In this document: positions 25,711 to 35,173 of the stretch, in pieces
Layout of the letters: every line of letters starts with the position of its first letter
Numbering within the stretch: position 1 is the first letter of the stretch
DNA from: Streptomyces sp. NBC_01142
Lineage (GTDB): Bacteria; Actinomycetota; Actinomycetes; Streptomycetales; Streptomycetaceae
Reading direction: 5' to 3'
DNA: 64,000 nucleotides
NCBI RefSeq assembly: GCF_026341125.1
Contig: NZ_JAPEOR010000002.1
Coordinates: 1,116,001 to 1,180,000, forward strand
The notes under the pieces: generated by a model
The model's input: the letters and a program-made list of their open reading frames with translations, nothing else
Told to the model about the DNA's origin: nothing
Database searches by the model: none
Translations under genes and position numbers: made by a program

Positions 25711-26652
25711 ATGAGCACCCTCGTAGTCAGGACCAGAAGGTCCTTCACCACCCACTGGTACGCCTGGGCCATGGTCCTGCCCGTGGTCGTGGTACTGGCC
25801 GTGCTCGTCGGCTATCCGCTCGGCCGCGGCATCTACCTCTCCTTCACCGACGCCAACGAGGCCAACATCGGCCGCACCATCGGTGACTTCGAGGTCCCGG
25901 CGACGTACCAGTTCATCGGCCTCGAGAACTACTGGAACATCCTCTCCGGCAAGGAGGGGTCGTTCTATCCGCGGCTCACCTGGACGGTCATCTGGACCGC
26001 GAGCTGCGTCTTCCTGCACTACACGGTCGGTCTCGCGCTCGCGATGCTGCTCAACCGGAAGATGCGCGGCCGCTCCCTCTACCGCGTGCTGCTGATCCTG
26101 CCCTGGGCGGTTCCGGCCTTCGTCGCCGCCTTCGCCTGGAAGCTGATGTACAACACCGACAACGGTGTGCTGAACGGGCTGCTGGCCAAGGTCGGCATCG
26201 GCGCGGTCGACTGGCTGGGCGACCCGACCATCCAGAAGCTCTCGGTCATCGCGGTCAACACCTGGCTCGGTGTGCCGTTCATGATGGTGGCGATCCTCGG
26301 CGGACTGCAGTCCATCCCCCGGGAGCTGCACGAGGCGGCCGAGATGGACGGCGCCTCCCCCTGGCAGCGGTTCTGGAACGTGACGATGCCGGGCCTCAAG
26401 CCCGTCAGCTCCACCGTCATCCTGCTGGGCACCATCTGGACCTTCAACATGTTCCCGATCATCTACCTCGTGATCGGGCAGGCCGGCGGCACCGAGAGCG
26501 AGATCCTGGTGACGTACGCCTACCGCCTCGCCTTCCAGGGCGTACGGGACTACGCGGGCTCCGCCTCGTACGGCATCGTGATCCTCTCCCTGCTCCTGGT
26601 CTTCTCCATCGTCTACCGCAAGATGCTCGGCCGCCAGGAGGTCGCCAAGTGA
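25711..26652 (+). CDS. malF: Maltose/maltodextrin ABC transporter permease
   Basis: A 313-residue inner-membrane permease with six predicted TM helices. The first follows a short cytoplasmic N-terminus (WYAWAMVLPVVVVLAVLVGY). The ATPase-contacting EAA loop is ELHEAAEMDGASPWQRFWNV followed by TMPGLKP, correctly placed before the fourth core helix. GGAGAGAG precedes ATG 25711. The gene overlaps malG by 4 nt (GTGA). It forms the membrane channel with malG. Confidence 0.93.
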   Translation: MSTLVVRTRRSFTTHWYAWAMVLPVVVVLAVLVGYPLGRGIYLSFTDANEANIGRTIGDFEVPATYQFIGLENYWNILSGKEGSFYPRLTWTVIWTASCVFLHYTVGLALAMLLNRKMRGRSLYRVLLILPWAVPAFVAAFAWKLMYNTDNGVLNGLLAKVGIGAVDWLGDPTIQKLSVIAVNTWLGVPFMMVAILGGLQSIPRELHEAAEMDGASPWQRFWNVTMPGLKPVSSTVILLGTIWTFNMFPIIYLVIGQAGGTESEILVTYAYRLAFQGVRDYAGSASYGIVILSLLLVFSIVYRKMLGRQEVAK

Positions 26653-27554
26653 GCACCGTAAGCAAGACGGTACGCACTCCGGTCCGCACGTCGGCACCCA
26701 CCGCACCGGTCCGCGCATCGGTACGGGCCCGGGAGGAGCGCTCCAGGGGCGCGTCGATCGCCCTGCACGCCGCCCTGGTCCTCGCCTCCCTCATCGCGCT
26801 GTTCCCGATTGTCTTCATCGTGCTGGTCTCCGTCCGCGGTGAGAACGGCTGGACGCACCCGCTGGAGATGACCGGCTTCACCTTCGCCAACTACAGCCAT
26901 GTGCTGGGCGACACCGAGTTCGTGACCTGGTTCATCAACTCCGCGGTCGTCGCCGGCGGCACCATGCTGGTGGGTGTGTTCATCTCGGCGAGCGCCGGCT
27001 ACGCGGTCTCGCGGATGCGCTTCCCGGGACACAAGTCGCTGATGTGGTCGTTCCTGCTCTGCCAGATGTTCCCGGTCGCGGTGCTGATCGTGCCGCTCTA
27101 CAACATCCTCGGCAGGCTGGGTCTCCTTGACAGCTACGGCGGCCTGATCATCACCTACTGCTCGGTGTCCGTGCCGTTCTGCGCGTGGATGCTGAAGGGG
27201 TACTTCGACACCATCCCGACCGAGATCGACGAGTCCGGGCGGGTCGACGGACTCACCCCGTTCGGCACCTTCTGGCGGCTGATCATCCCGCTCGCCCGGC
27301 CCGGTCTGGCCGTCACCGCCTTCTACACCTTCCTCACCGCCTGGGGCGAAGTCGCCTTCGCGTCCTCCTTCATGAGCAGCGAGGGGAAGTACACGCTCGC
27401 GGTCGGCCTGCAGACGTTCGTGGGTCCGCACCGTGCCGAGTGGGGCCTGATGACGGCTTCGTCCGTACTGATCATGATTCCGGCCGGCCTGCTCTTCTTC
27501 TTCGCGCAGCGGCACCTGGTGGCCGGTCTGACCGCCGGCGGCACGAAGGGCTGA
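26649..27554 (+). CDS. malG: Maltose/maltodextrin ABC transporter permease
   Basis: A 301-residue permease starting with a GTG that overlaps the malF stop. A basic, Thr/Arg-rich cytoplasmic N-terminus of about 35 residues precedes six TM helices (first IALHAALVLASLIALFPIVF). The EAA loop is EIDESGRVDGLTPFGTFWRL then IIPLARPG, and the C-terminus ends AQRHLVAGLTAGGTKG as in MalG proteins. It pairs with malF; the ATP-binding subunit is not encoded in the cluster. Confidence 0.93.
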   Translation: MSTVSKTVRTPVRTSAPTAPVRASVRAREERSRGASIALHAALVLASLIALFPIVFIVLVSVRGENGWTHPLEMTGFTFANYSHVLGDTEFVTWFINSAVVAGGTMLVGVFISASAGYAVSRMRFPGHKSLMWSFLLCQMFPVAVLIVPLYNILGRLGLLDSYGGLIITYCSVSVPFCAWMLKGYFDTIPTEIDESGRVDGLTPFGTFWRLIIPLARPGLAVTAFYTFLTAWGEVAFASSFMSSEGKYTLAVGLQTFVGPHRAEWGLMTASSVLIMIPAGLLFFFAQRHLVAGLTAGGTKG

Positions 27555-27637
27555 CTGACGCCGATCCTCGTATCCGGTCCACGCACGGCGCGTTGACCCA
27601 GCAGTAACGACGTCTGACGACCAAAAAGGGAACGTAC

Positions 27638-29239
27638 ATGACCCAGGAGCTCGCTCCCACCCTCCGCAACCAGCCTGCCGCACACTCCGCGGGCTGGTGG
27701 CGGGACGCCGTCATCTACCAGGTGTACGTCCGCTCCTTCGCCGACAGCGACGGGGACGGCATCGGCGATCTGCGGGGTATCAGAGAGCGGCTGCCCTACC
27801 TTGCGGGCCTTGGCGTGGACGCGGTCTGGCTCACCCCCTTCTATGCGTCTCCGCAGGCCGACGGCGGCTACGACGTCGCCGACTACCGTGCCGTGGACCC
27901 GCTGTTCGGCGATCTGTCGGACGCCGACGACCTGGTGCGCGAGGCACACCGGCTCGGTCTGCGGGTCATCGTGGACATCGTGCCCAACCACACCTCCGAC
28001 CGGCATGTGTGGTTCCAGGCGGCGCTGGCCGGCGGCAAGGAACGGGAGCTCTACCACTTCCGTCCCGGCAAGGGCGTGGACGGCGAACTGCCGCCCAACG
28101 ACTGGGAGTCCGTCTTCGGCGGCCCGGCCTGGACGCGCACCGCGGCCGGCGACTGGTATCTGCACCTGTTCGCGCCCGAGCAGCCGGACCTCAACTGGGA
28201 CCACCCCGCGGTGCGCGAGGAGTTCGAGTCGATCCTGCGCTTCTGGCTGGACCTGGGCGTCGACGGCTTCCGTATCGATGTCGCGCACGGCATGGTCAAG
28301 GCCGAGGGGCTGCCGGACATCGGGCTGAGCGAGCAGGCGAAGCTGATCGGCGCGCAGGTGCTGCCCTTCTTCGACCAGGACGGCGTCCACGAGATCCACC
28401 GCTCCTGGCGCCGGCTGCTGGACAGTTACGACGGCGAGCGCATCGGCGTCGCCGAGGCCTGGGCACCCTCCTCCGAGCGGCTGGCCATGTACGTGCGCCC
28501 CGACGAGCTGCACCAGGCCTTCAACTTCCAGTTCCTGACGTGCGACTGGGAGGCGGAGGCGATGCGCGCGGTCATCGACGATTCGCTGGCCGCGACGACC
28601 TCGGTGGGCGCCCCCACCACCTGGGTGCTCTCCAACCACGACGTCGTACGCCACACCACCCGCTACGGCGGCGGCGAGCGCGGTCTGCGCCGGGCCCGTG
28701 CCGCCGCGCTGCTGACACTGGCGCTGCCCGGGTCCACGTACATCTACCAGGGCGAGGAGCTCGGCCTGCCGGAGGTCGAAAACCTGCCGGACGCGGTGCG
28801 CCAGGACCCGGCCTTCTTCCGCGGGGACGGCCAGGACGGTATGCGGGACGGCTGCCGCGTGCCGCTGCCGTGGTCCGGCGAGGCGGCTCCGTACGGCTTC
28901 GGCCCGGGCTCCAGCTGGCTGCCGCAGCCCGCCTCCTGGAAGGATCTTTCGGTCGAGGCCCAGACCGGCGATCCGCGCTCCACGCTGGAGCTGTACCGCT
29001 CGGCGCTCGCACTGCGCCAGGACCTGCCGGGCCTCGGTGACGGGGAGATGGAGTGGCTGGACGGCCCCGCGGGCGTGCTGGTCTTCCGCCGCCCCGGTCT
29101 GCTCTGCACGCTCAACACGCTGGCCGTCGAGGCCGAACTGCCCGTCCCCGGGCGACCGGTGCTCGCCACCGCCGCGCTGGAGTTCACCGGCGGTACGGTC
29201 CGCATTCCCGGCGAGACCTGCGTCTGGTGGGCAGTCTGA
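27638..29239 (+). CDS. aglA: Alpha-glucosidase (GH13, oligo-1,6/maltase type)
   Basis: A 533-residue cytoplasmic enzyme (no signal peptide) opening WWRDAVIYQVYVRSFADSDG, the hallmark of GH13 alpha-glucosidases. Conserved regions are [28 protein letters not shown] (nucleophile Asp), RIGVAEAW (acid Glu) and WVLSNHDVVRH. AAAGGGAACG precedes ATG 27638. It lies 83 nt after malG and would split imported maltose and maltodextrins to glucose. The next gene, a LacI regulator, starts 1 nt after its stop. The symbol follows the equivalent Streptomyces gene. Confidence 0.88.
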   Translation: MTQELAPTLRNQPAAHSAGWWRDAVIYQVYVRSFADSDGDGIGDLRGIRERLPYLAGLGVDAVWLTPFYASPQADGGYDVADYRAVDPLFGDLSDADDLVREAHRLGLRVIVDIVPNHTSDRHVWFQAALAGGKERELYHFRPGKGVDGELPPNDWESVFGGPAWTRTAAGDWYLHLFAPEQPDLNWDHPAVREEFESILRFWLDLGVDGFRIDVAHGMVKAEGLPDIGLSEQAKLIGAQVLPFFDQDGVHEIHRSWRRLLDSYDGERIGVAEAWAPSSERLAMYVRPDELHQAFNFQFLTCDWEAEAMRAVIDDSLAATTSVGAPTTWVLSNHDVVRHTTRYGGGERGLRRARAAALLTLALPGSTYIYQGEELGLPEVENLPDAVRQDPAFFRGDGQDGMRDGCRVPLPWSGEAAPYGFGPGSSWLPQPASWKDLSVEAQTGDPRSTLELYRSALALRQDLPGLGDGEMEWLDGPAGVLVFRRPGLLCTLNTLAVEAELPVPGRPVLATAALEFTGGTVRIPGETCVWWAV

Positions 29240-29240
29240 G

Positions 29241-30323
29241 ATGCGCCCGGTACAGTCCAATCCTGTGACCGCACCCGCACGACTGGCAGACATCGCAGCC
29301 CAGGCGGGGGTCAGCGAAGCGACGGTGAGCCGGGTTCTCAACGGAAAGCCCGGCGTCGCCGCGACCACCCGCCAGTCCGTACTCGCCGCGCTCGACGTCC
29401 TTGGATACGAGCGTCCGGTACGGCTGCGCCAGCGCAGCGCGGGTCTGGTCGGACTGATCACGCCGGAGCTGGAGAACCCGATATTCCCGGCGCTCGCCCA
29501 GGTCATCGGGCAGGCGCTGACCCGTCAGGGCTACACCCCCGTGCTCGCCACCCAGACCCCCGGCGGGTCCACGGAGGACGAACTCACCGAAATGCTGGTG
29601 GACCGGGGCGTGGCCGGCATCATCTACGTCTCCGGGCTGCACGCGGACACCTCCGCCGATATGGAGCGTTACGAGCAGCTGCGCGCCCAGGGAGTCCCTT
29701 TCGTCCTGGTGGACGGATTCTCCCCGAAGGTGCAGGCGCCCTTCATCTCGCCCGACGACCGGGCGGCGATGCGGCTGGCGGTGACGCATCTGGCGTCGCT
29801 CGGTCACACACGGATCGGTCTGGCGCTCGGCCCCAAGCGGTTCGTGCCGGTGCTGCGCAAGATCGAGGGCTTCGTCCAGGCGATCCAGGACGAGTTCGGT
29901 ACGGACCCCGAGGAGATCGCGTCGGAGCTGATCCAGCACTCGCTCTTCAGCCTGGAGGGCGGCCAGGCGGCCGCCACCGCGCTGATGAACGGCGGCTGTA
30001 CGGCAGTGGTGTGCGCGAGCGACATGATGGCTCTGGGGGCGATACGGGCGGCGCGGCAGCGCGGCCTGGAGGTGCCCGACGACATCTCGGTCGTGGGCTT
30101 CGACGACTCCCCGCTGATCGCCTTCACCGATCCTCCGCTGACCACGGTCCGCAAGCCGGTGCCCGCGATGGGCCAGGCGGCGGTCCGTACGCTCCTCGAG
30201 GAGATCGGCGGCACTCCCGCCCCGCACAGCGAATTCGTCTTCATGCCGGAACTGGTGGTTCGCGGTTCAACGGCTTCGGGACCCGGATACGGGCCAGGGG
30301 CCGGGGTCGTCCCCAAGGACTAG
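29241..30323 (+). CDS. malR: LacI-family repressor of maltose/amylase genes (MalR/Reg1 type)
   Basis: A 360-residue LacI/GalR regulator. The HTH is ARLADIAAQAGVSEATVSRV followed by the hinge LNGKPGVAATTRQSV. The sugar-binding domain has LITPELENPIFPALAQ, PFISPDDRAAMRLAVTHLAS, VVCASDMMALGA and SVVGFDDSPLIAF. The sequence strongly recalls Streptomyces MalR/Reg1, which represses malEFG and amylases. ATG 29241 begins MRPVQSNPV; there is no obvious ribosome binding site, and GTG 29265 is an alternative. It is co-directional with the mal operon, which differs from the divergent malR-malE arrangement I recall for S. coelicolor. Confidence 0.88.
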   Translation: MRPVQSNPVTAPARLADIAAQAGVSEATVSRVLNGKPGVAATTRQSVLAALDVLGYERPVRLRQRSAGLVGLITPELENPIFPALAQVIGQALTRQGYTPVLATQTPGGSTEDELTEMLVDRGVAGIIYVSGLHADTSADMERYEQLRAQGVPFVLVDGFSPKVQAPFISPDDRAAMRLAVTHLASLGHTRIGLALGPKRFVPVLRKIEGFVQAIQDEFGTDPEEIASELIQHSLFSLEGGQAAATALMNGGCTAVVCASDMMALGAIRAARQRGLEVPDDISVVGFDDSPLIAFTDPPLTTVRKPVPAMGQAAVRTLLEEIGGTPAPHSEFVFMPELVVRGSTASGPGYGPGAGVVPKD

Positions 30324-30390
30324 CAGGGGTGCCCCGAACCCGACCGGGGGATGATCAGTTGGGAGACGGCATCTGGCAGACTCTCGTCCC

Positions 30391-31278
30391 ATGGGTGAAA
30401 CGACCGTGAAGACTGTGGAAGGCCGGACGGCCACTCCGTCACCCATGCCGGACGAGGCCGCCGACGCACCTTCGCGTACCCGGCTGCAGAAACTACGGTC
30501 GCCCCGCCACCCGCGGATCTGGTTCGAAATACTGCTCATTGCGGTCAGTTACTGGACATATTCCCTGATCCGCAATGCCGTACCGGAGCAGAAGGCGCAG
30601 GCACTGCGCAATGCGGACTGGATCTGGGACGCCGAGAAGTCGATGGGCCTGGCGGTGGAGCAGTCGGTCAACCATGCCGTGAACTCCGTCACATGGCTGA
30701 TAGTGTCGATGAACTACTACTACGCCACCCTGCACTTCATTGTGACGATCGGCGTGCTGGTGTGGCTCTACCGCTGGCACCCGGGCCGCTATGCGGCTGC
30801 CCGTCTTGTCCTGTTCGCCACGACCGGCGTGGCTCTGGTCGGTTACTACCTGTATCCGCTCGCGCCGCCCCGGCTGATGAACGGGCAGGCCTTCATCGAC
30901 ACGGTCCTGGTCCACAAGACCTGGGGGTCGATGGCCTCGGGCAACTTCAAGAACATGTCGAACCAGTACGCCGCGATGCCGTCGATGCACATCGGCTGGT
31001 CGCTCTGGTGCGGACTTGTCATCTGCGCGGTCGCCGCCGCGCCCTGGGCGAAGATCCTCGGCATCCTCTACCCGACGGTGACGCTGGTCGTCATCGTGGC
31101 CACGGCGAACCACTTCTGGCTGGACGCGGTGGGCGGCATGATCTGCCTGGCGTTCGGCTTCGCGCTCTCGTACGCCTGGTACGGGGCCCTGCCGCACACC
31201 CTGCCGAAGCTGGTGGCGGAGCCGGCCGAGCCCCGCCGCGGCACGCTCGCCCGGTTCAGCACCCGGTCCCTCTCCTGA
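30391..31278 (+). CDS. PAP2-superfamily membrane protein (inositol phosphotransferase/Aur1-like)
   Basis: A 295-residue polytopic protein with about six TM helices. The catalytic PAP2 motifs are present: SMNYYYATLHF, then MPSMHIGWSLWCGL (first catalytic His) and ANHFWLDAVGG (second His and Asp). This spacing is that of the PAP2_3 branch, which includes inositolphosphotransferases and lipid phosphatases. The lipid substrate is unknown. ATG 30391 follows a region without a clear ribosome binding site; TTGGGA and CAGACT resemble a promoter just upstream, so it may be leaderless. It has its own transcription unit 67 nt after malR and converges on glnE. Confidence 0.85.
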   Translation: MGETTVKTVEGRTATPSPMPDEAADAPSRTRLQKLRSPRHPRIWFEILLIAVSYWTYSLIRNAVPEQKAQALRNADWIWDAEKSMGLAVEQSVNHAVNSVTWLIVSMNYYYATLHFIVTIGVLVWLYRWHPGRYAAARLVLFATTGVALVGYYLYPLAPPRLMNGQAFIDTVLVHKTWGSMASGNFKNMSNQYAAMPSMHIGWSLWCGLVICAVAAAPWAKILGILYPTVTLVVIVATANHFWLDAVGGMICLAFGFALSYAWYGALPHTLPKLVAEPAEPRRGTLARFSTRSLS

Positions 31279-31817
31279 CTCCTCGGCCCCGGTAGGTGAG
31301 GCGGCCGCCGGTCGTGGCCGGCCGCACCGGCGCCTGTGCCGACTCGTTGGCCGGGGCCCGTACCGCCCGTCCGTTCGGGGCCCCCGTACCGGATCCAGGC
31401 CCAGCGCCGTCGGATCGGATCGGCCCGGTGGCCGGGCGCGACGGGGTCCGCGATGTTCCTGCTCTCCGCCCGTTCCTGCTCTCCCGCCGTTCCTGCTCTC
31501 CCGCCGTTCCTTCTCTCTCGCCGCGAGTGCCGCGTCCGTGGTGCGGCCCTCCAGCGCTCGCGCCGGTCAGTCCCTGCCCGGGCCCGGCGGCGCGGGGCAC
31601 CAGCGCCGTGGCCGGGACCTGGAGTACGTCGTAGGGGCGATCGGCCGGCCCGAGCCCAGTGCCGGCACCGCCCCCGCGTCGCGCAGATCGCGGCACCGCC
31701 AGGCGCGGACCGCCGCCCGTTCACCGCCGAGCACGGCACGGTCACGCCGGAGGCGAGCAGCTCCGGCGCGTCGCTTTCGAGGTCCCTCAGATGGGCGCGC
31801 GCCGGTCGGTCCAGTCC
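31279..31817. other. 539-bp gap between PAP2 and glnE without a supported gene
   Basis: Several frames are open here on both strands but all encode Arg/Pro/Ser/Gly-rich low-complexity sequence with no recognisable start, domain or conservation pattern. The only structured element is the four-copy 17-bp repeat at 31455-31522. A non-coding, repeat-decayed spacer is the best description. Confidence 0.6.
31455..31522. repeat. Tandem 17-bp repeat, four copies
   Basis: Units of GTTCCTGCTCTCCCGCC begin at 31455, 31472, 31489 and 31506. The second and third are identical; the first and fourth carry small changes. There are no spacers, so this is not a CRISPR. Confidence 0.85.
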
Positions 31818-34800
31818 CTACGCGCCGTAGAACAGCTCCTCCACGACCGCCCGCGCCCTGCGCGTGATGCGCCGGTAGTCGTCGAGCATGTCACCGACGC
31901 GTCCGGGGCCGTACCCCAAGTACCGTCCCACTGCCCCCAGTTCGCGGCTGTCCGAGGGGAAGGTGTCCCCCGGACGGCCGCGCACCAGCATCACTCCGTT
32001 GCGCACCCGGGTCGCCAGCACCCACGCCTCGTCCAGGATCTGGGCGTCCTCCGTGGTGATCAGCTGCGCCGCGTGCGCGGCGGCCAGGGCCTCGCGCGTA
32101 CGGGTCGTGCGCAGGCCGGGTTCCGCCCAGCCGTGCCGCATCTGGAACAGCTGGACCGTCCACTCGACATCGCTGAGTCCGCCGCGGCCCAGCTTGGTGT
32201 GGAGCGTGGGGTCCGCACCCCGAGGCAGCCGCTCGGTCTCCATCCGGGCCTTGAGCCGGCGGATCTCGCGTACGGCGTCGTCGCCCAGGCCCTCGGCCGG
32301 ATAGCGCAGCGGGTCGACCAGATCGATGAAGCGGCCGGCCAGGTGCGGGTCGCCCGCCATCGGCTCCGCACGCAGCAGCGCCTGGCTCTCCCAGACCAGT
32401 GACCAGCGGCGGTAGTACGCCTCGTAGGAGGCGAGGCTGCGGACCATGGGTCCGCTCTTGCCTTCCGGGCGCAGATCCGCGTCGATCAGCAATGGCGGGT
32501 CCGTGGTGGGCAGTTGGAGGAGCCTGCGCATCTCCGTGACGACCGTGTTCGCCGCGCGCGCCGCCTCCTGGTCGTCCACGCCCTCGCGCGGCTCATGGAC
32601 GAAGAGCACATCCGCGTCGGAGCCGTAGCTGAGCTCGCGCCCGCCGAAGCGGCCCATACCGATGACCGCGAACCGGGTCGGCAGGGTGTCTCCCCACTGC
32701 TCCCGCACGGCCGCCCTGAGCGCGCCCGTGAGCGTGGCGGCGTTGAGGTCGGTGAGCGCGTTGCCGACCCGGTCCACCAGCGCGCCGGGGTCCGCCTCGG
32801 CCGGGCTGTCCTCGGTGCCGTACGAGCCGATGAGGTCCGCGGCGGCGGTACGGAACAGCTCCCGGCGGCGTACTCCACGGGCCGCGGCGACCGCGGCCTC
32901 GGCGGTGTCCGCGCGCCCCACGGCGGCGAGCACCTCCTGCTCCAGATGATCCCGGCCGCGCGGCTTCAGGCCCTCCGGGTCGCCGAGGATGGCCACCGCC
33001 TCGGGGGCACGCAGCAGCAGGTCGGGGGCGAGCCGGCCGGCCGACAGCACCCGGGCCAGATTCTCGGCGGCAGCGCCCTCGTCCCGCAGCAGCCGCAGAT
33101 ACCAGGGGGTCTTGCCGAGTGCGTCGGAGACCTTGCGGAAGCCGAGCAGGCCCGCGTCCGGGTCGGCGGAGTCCGCGAACCAGCCGAGCAGTACGGGCAG
33201 CAGGGTGCGCTGGATCGCGGCCTTGCGGGACACCCCGGAGGCGAGCGCCTCCAGATGCCGGAGCGCGGCGGTGGGGTCCGCGTAGCCCAGCGCCTCCAGC
33301 CGCTGGCCGGCCGCCTTGGGGCTGAGCCGGGTCTCGCCGGGGGTGAGCTGGGCAACGGCGTCGAGCAGCGGCCGGTAGAAGAGCTTCTCGTGCAGCCTGC
33401 GTACGACCGATGCGTGCCGCTTCCACTCCTTGTTGAGCTCGGCGACCGGGTCCGTACGCAGTCCGAGCGAACGGCCGAGGCGGCGCAGATCGGCCTCCTC
33501 CTCCGGCACCAGATGCGTACGCCGCAGCCGGTACAGCTGGATGCGGTGCTCCATGGCGCGCAGGAAGCGGTACGCCTCGTCCAGCTGGGCCGCGTCCGCC
33601 CGCCCCACATAGCCGCCGGCCGCGAGCGCCTTGAGAGCCTCCAGGGTGGTGCCGCTGTGCAGGGACGCGTCGCTGCGCCCGTGCACCAGCTGCAGCAGCT
33701 GTACGGCGAACTCGACGTCCCGCAGCCCGCCGGGGCCGAGTTTGAGCTCGCGCTCCACCTCGGCGACCGGGATGTTGTCGACAACACGGCGACGCATCTT
33801 CTGCACGTCCGGGACGAAGTTCTCCCGCTCGGCGGCCTGCCACACCAGGGGCGAGACGGCCTCGACGTACGCCTCGCCGAGTGCGGGGTCCCCGGCGACC
33901 GGCCGGGCCTTGAGGAGGGCCTGGAACTCCCAGGTCTTGGCCCAGCGCTGGTAGTAGGCGAGATGGCTGGACAGGGTCCGCACGAGCGGGCCGTTTCTGC
34001 CCTCGGGACGCAGATTGGCGTCGACCGGCCAGATGGTGCCCTCGACCGTCGCATCGGAGCAGATCCGCATCAGATGGGAGGCCAGCCGGGTCGCGGCCTG
34101 CAGGGCCTTGGCCTCGTCGGCTCCGCCGGAGCCCGAACCGGAACCGGAACCGGCGGCGCCGATGGCGCCCTCGGACGCCTCACCCACGAAGATCACGTCC
34201 ACGTCGGAGACGTAGTTCAGTTCATGACCGCCGCACTTGCCCATCGCGATGACCGCGAGGCGGCAGGCCGCCGCGTCCTCGGGCGCGGCGCCACGTGCGA
34301 TGGCGAGCGCGGCGCGCAGGGTCGCGGTGGCCAGGTCGGCGAGTTCGGCGGCGGTCTGGGCGACATCGATGGTGCCGCACACGTCTCGGGCCGCAATGGA
34401 CAGCAGACAGCGGCGGTAGGCGACCCGCAGCGAGACGGGGTCGGTGGCCTCGGCGAGACCGCGCTCGAACTCCTCGACGCCCGGGTGCAGATCGACCGCC
34501 TCGTAGGTGATGAGCTCCTGCCAGTCGTCCGGATGGCGGGCCAGATGGTCACCGAGCGCCTCGGAGGCGCCGAGCACCCCGAGCAGCCGGTCGCGCAGCG
34601 GCTTGGAGCTGATGAGGGTGGCGAGGAGACTCTGGCGCGCGTCCGGGTTCTGCGCCTCCACCAGTCGCACGAGACCGCGCAGCGCGAGGTCGGGGTCGGC
34701 GGTGGCGCCGAGCGCGTCGAGGAGTACGGGGTCGCTGCGCGCGGGCGACATGTCGGGGAGGTGGAGGAGCCGTTCGGCGGCGGAAGGATCGGTGAAGCCG

Positions 34801-34853
34801 TGCCGCAGCAGACGGGTGAAGGTACTGCTCCTGCGCCCCGGCACCGCCGTCAT
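31818..34853 (-). CDS. glnE: Bifunctional glutamine-synthetase adenylyltransferase/deadenylyltransferase
   Basis: A 1011-residue enzyme with the duplicated GlnE layout. The N-terminal nucleotidyltransferase (deadenylylase) has AVIAMGKCGGHELNYVSDVD and VDANLRPEGRNGPLVRTL; the C-terminal one (adenylylase) has AVIGMGRFGGRELSYGSDAD and DADLRPEGKSGPMVRSL. GS-x(n)-D-x-D metal sites are intact in both, and each is followed by a GlnD_UR_UTase-like helical domain. A (GS)n insert (GSGSGSGSGGADEAK) sits in the first catalytic domain, longer than usual. GGGAG precedes ATG 34853. It modifies glutamine synthetase I by adenylylation in response to nitrogen; the glnA2-type enzyme in this window is not its expected target. 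Confidence 0.95.
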   Translation of the reverse strand: MTAVPGRRSSTFTRLLRHGFTDPSAAERLLHLPDMSPARSDPVLLDALGATADPDLALRGLVRLVEAQNPDARQSLLATLISSKPLRDRLLGVLGASEALGDHLARHPDDWQELITYEAVDLHPGVEEFERGLAEATDPVSLRVAYRRCLLSIAARDVCGTIDVAQTAAELADLATATLRAALAIARGAAPEDAAACRLAVIAMGKCGGHELNYVSDVDVIFVGEASEGAIGAAGSGSGSGSGGADEAKALQAATRLASHLMRICSDATVEGTIWPVDANLRPEGRNGPLVRTLSSHLAYYQRWAKTWEFQALLKARPVAGDPALGEAYVEAVSPLVWQAAERENFVPDVQKMRRRVVDNIPVAEVERELKLGPGGLRDVEFAVQLLQLVHGRSDASLHSGTTLEALKALAAGGYVGRADAAQLDEAYRFLRAMEHRIQLYRLRRTHLVPEEEADLRRLGRSLGLRTDPVAELNKEWKRHASVVRRLHEKLFYRPLLDAVAQLTPGETRLSPKAAGQRLEALGYADPTAALRHLEALASGVSRKAAIQRTLLPVLLGWFADSADPDAGLLGFRKVSDALGKTPWYLRLLRDEGAAAENLARVLSAGRLAPDLLLRAPEAVAILGDPEGLKPRGRDHLEQEVLAAVGRADTAEAAVAAARGVRRRELFRTAAADLIGSYGTEDSPAEADPGALVDRVGNALTDLNAATLTGALRAAVREQWGDTLPTRFAVIGMGRFGGRELSYGSDADVLFVHEPREGVDDQEAARAANTVVTEMRRLLQLPTTDPPLLIDADLRPEGKSGPMVRSLASYEAYYRRWSLVWESQALLRAEPMAGDPHLAGRFIDLVDPLRYPAEGLGDDAVREIRRLKARMETERLPRGADPTLHTKLGRGGLSDVEWTVQLFQMRHGWAEPGLRTTRTREALAAAHAAQLITTEDAQILDEAWVLATRVRNGVMLVRGRPGDTFPSDSRELGAVGRYLGYGPGRVGDMLDDYRRITRRARAVVEELFYGA

Positions 34854-35173
34854 CCGTCGACTCCCGTCCGTGCCCTGTGCTGTGTGCGCAAGGTTCTGAT
34901 CAAGGTCCGTGCCCGAGCCTAGCCGCAGGTGCCCGTGCGAGACCCCTGTGATCCGCCGCGGTTCCCGGCACCCCTCCAGCTCTGTTCCGGCTCTGTTCCG
35001 GCAGGGTGCCGCGGAACGGGCCGTGGATGACGTGACATTCGCCATGTTGTTCGACCTTTGGCGCCAATGAACCGCATGCTCGATATTTCCGTCTTCACGG
35101 ACGATCGCAGTGATCAACACCGATCAATGCTGGTCAGAACCTTTAACCCCTGAATATCCGAAGGCACTCCAGC
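34854..35173. promoter_or_regulatory. Divergent glnE/PIG-L intergenic region
   Basis: This 320-bp region has no gene. It contains an imperfect inverted repeat (GTTCCCGGCACCC at 34961-34973 against 35004-35017), a direct repeat TCTGTTCCGGC (34981 and 34992), and an unusually AT-rich stretch at 35037-35160. That stretch holds repeated GATCAA elements (35112 and 35123) and probably the PIG-L promoter. Confidence 0.45.

Noticed and set aside
31068..31745. 225-codon minus-strand frame in the PAP2-glnE gap
   Set aside because: Overlaps the PAP2 gene and encodes low-complexity Arg/Gly/Ala sequence, including the 17-bp repeat; no family features.
32514..34922. 802-codon plus-strand frame opposite glnE
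   Set aside because: Shadow frame; composition is biased to Arg/Gly/Glu/Gln and all conserved GlnE motifs are on the other strand.
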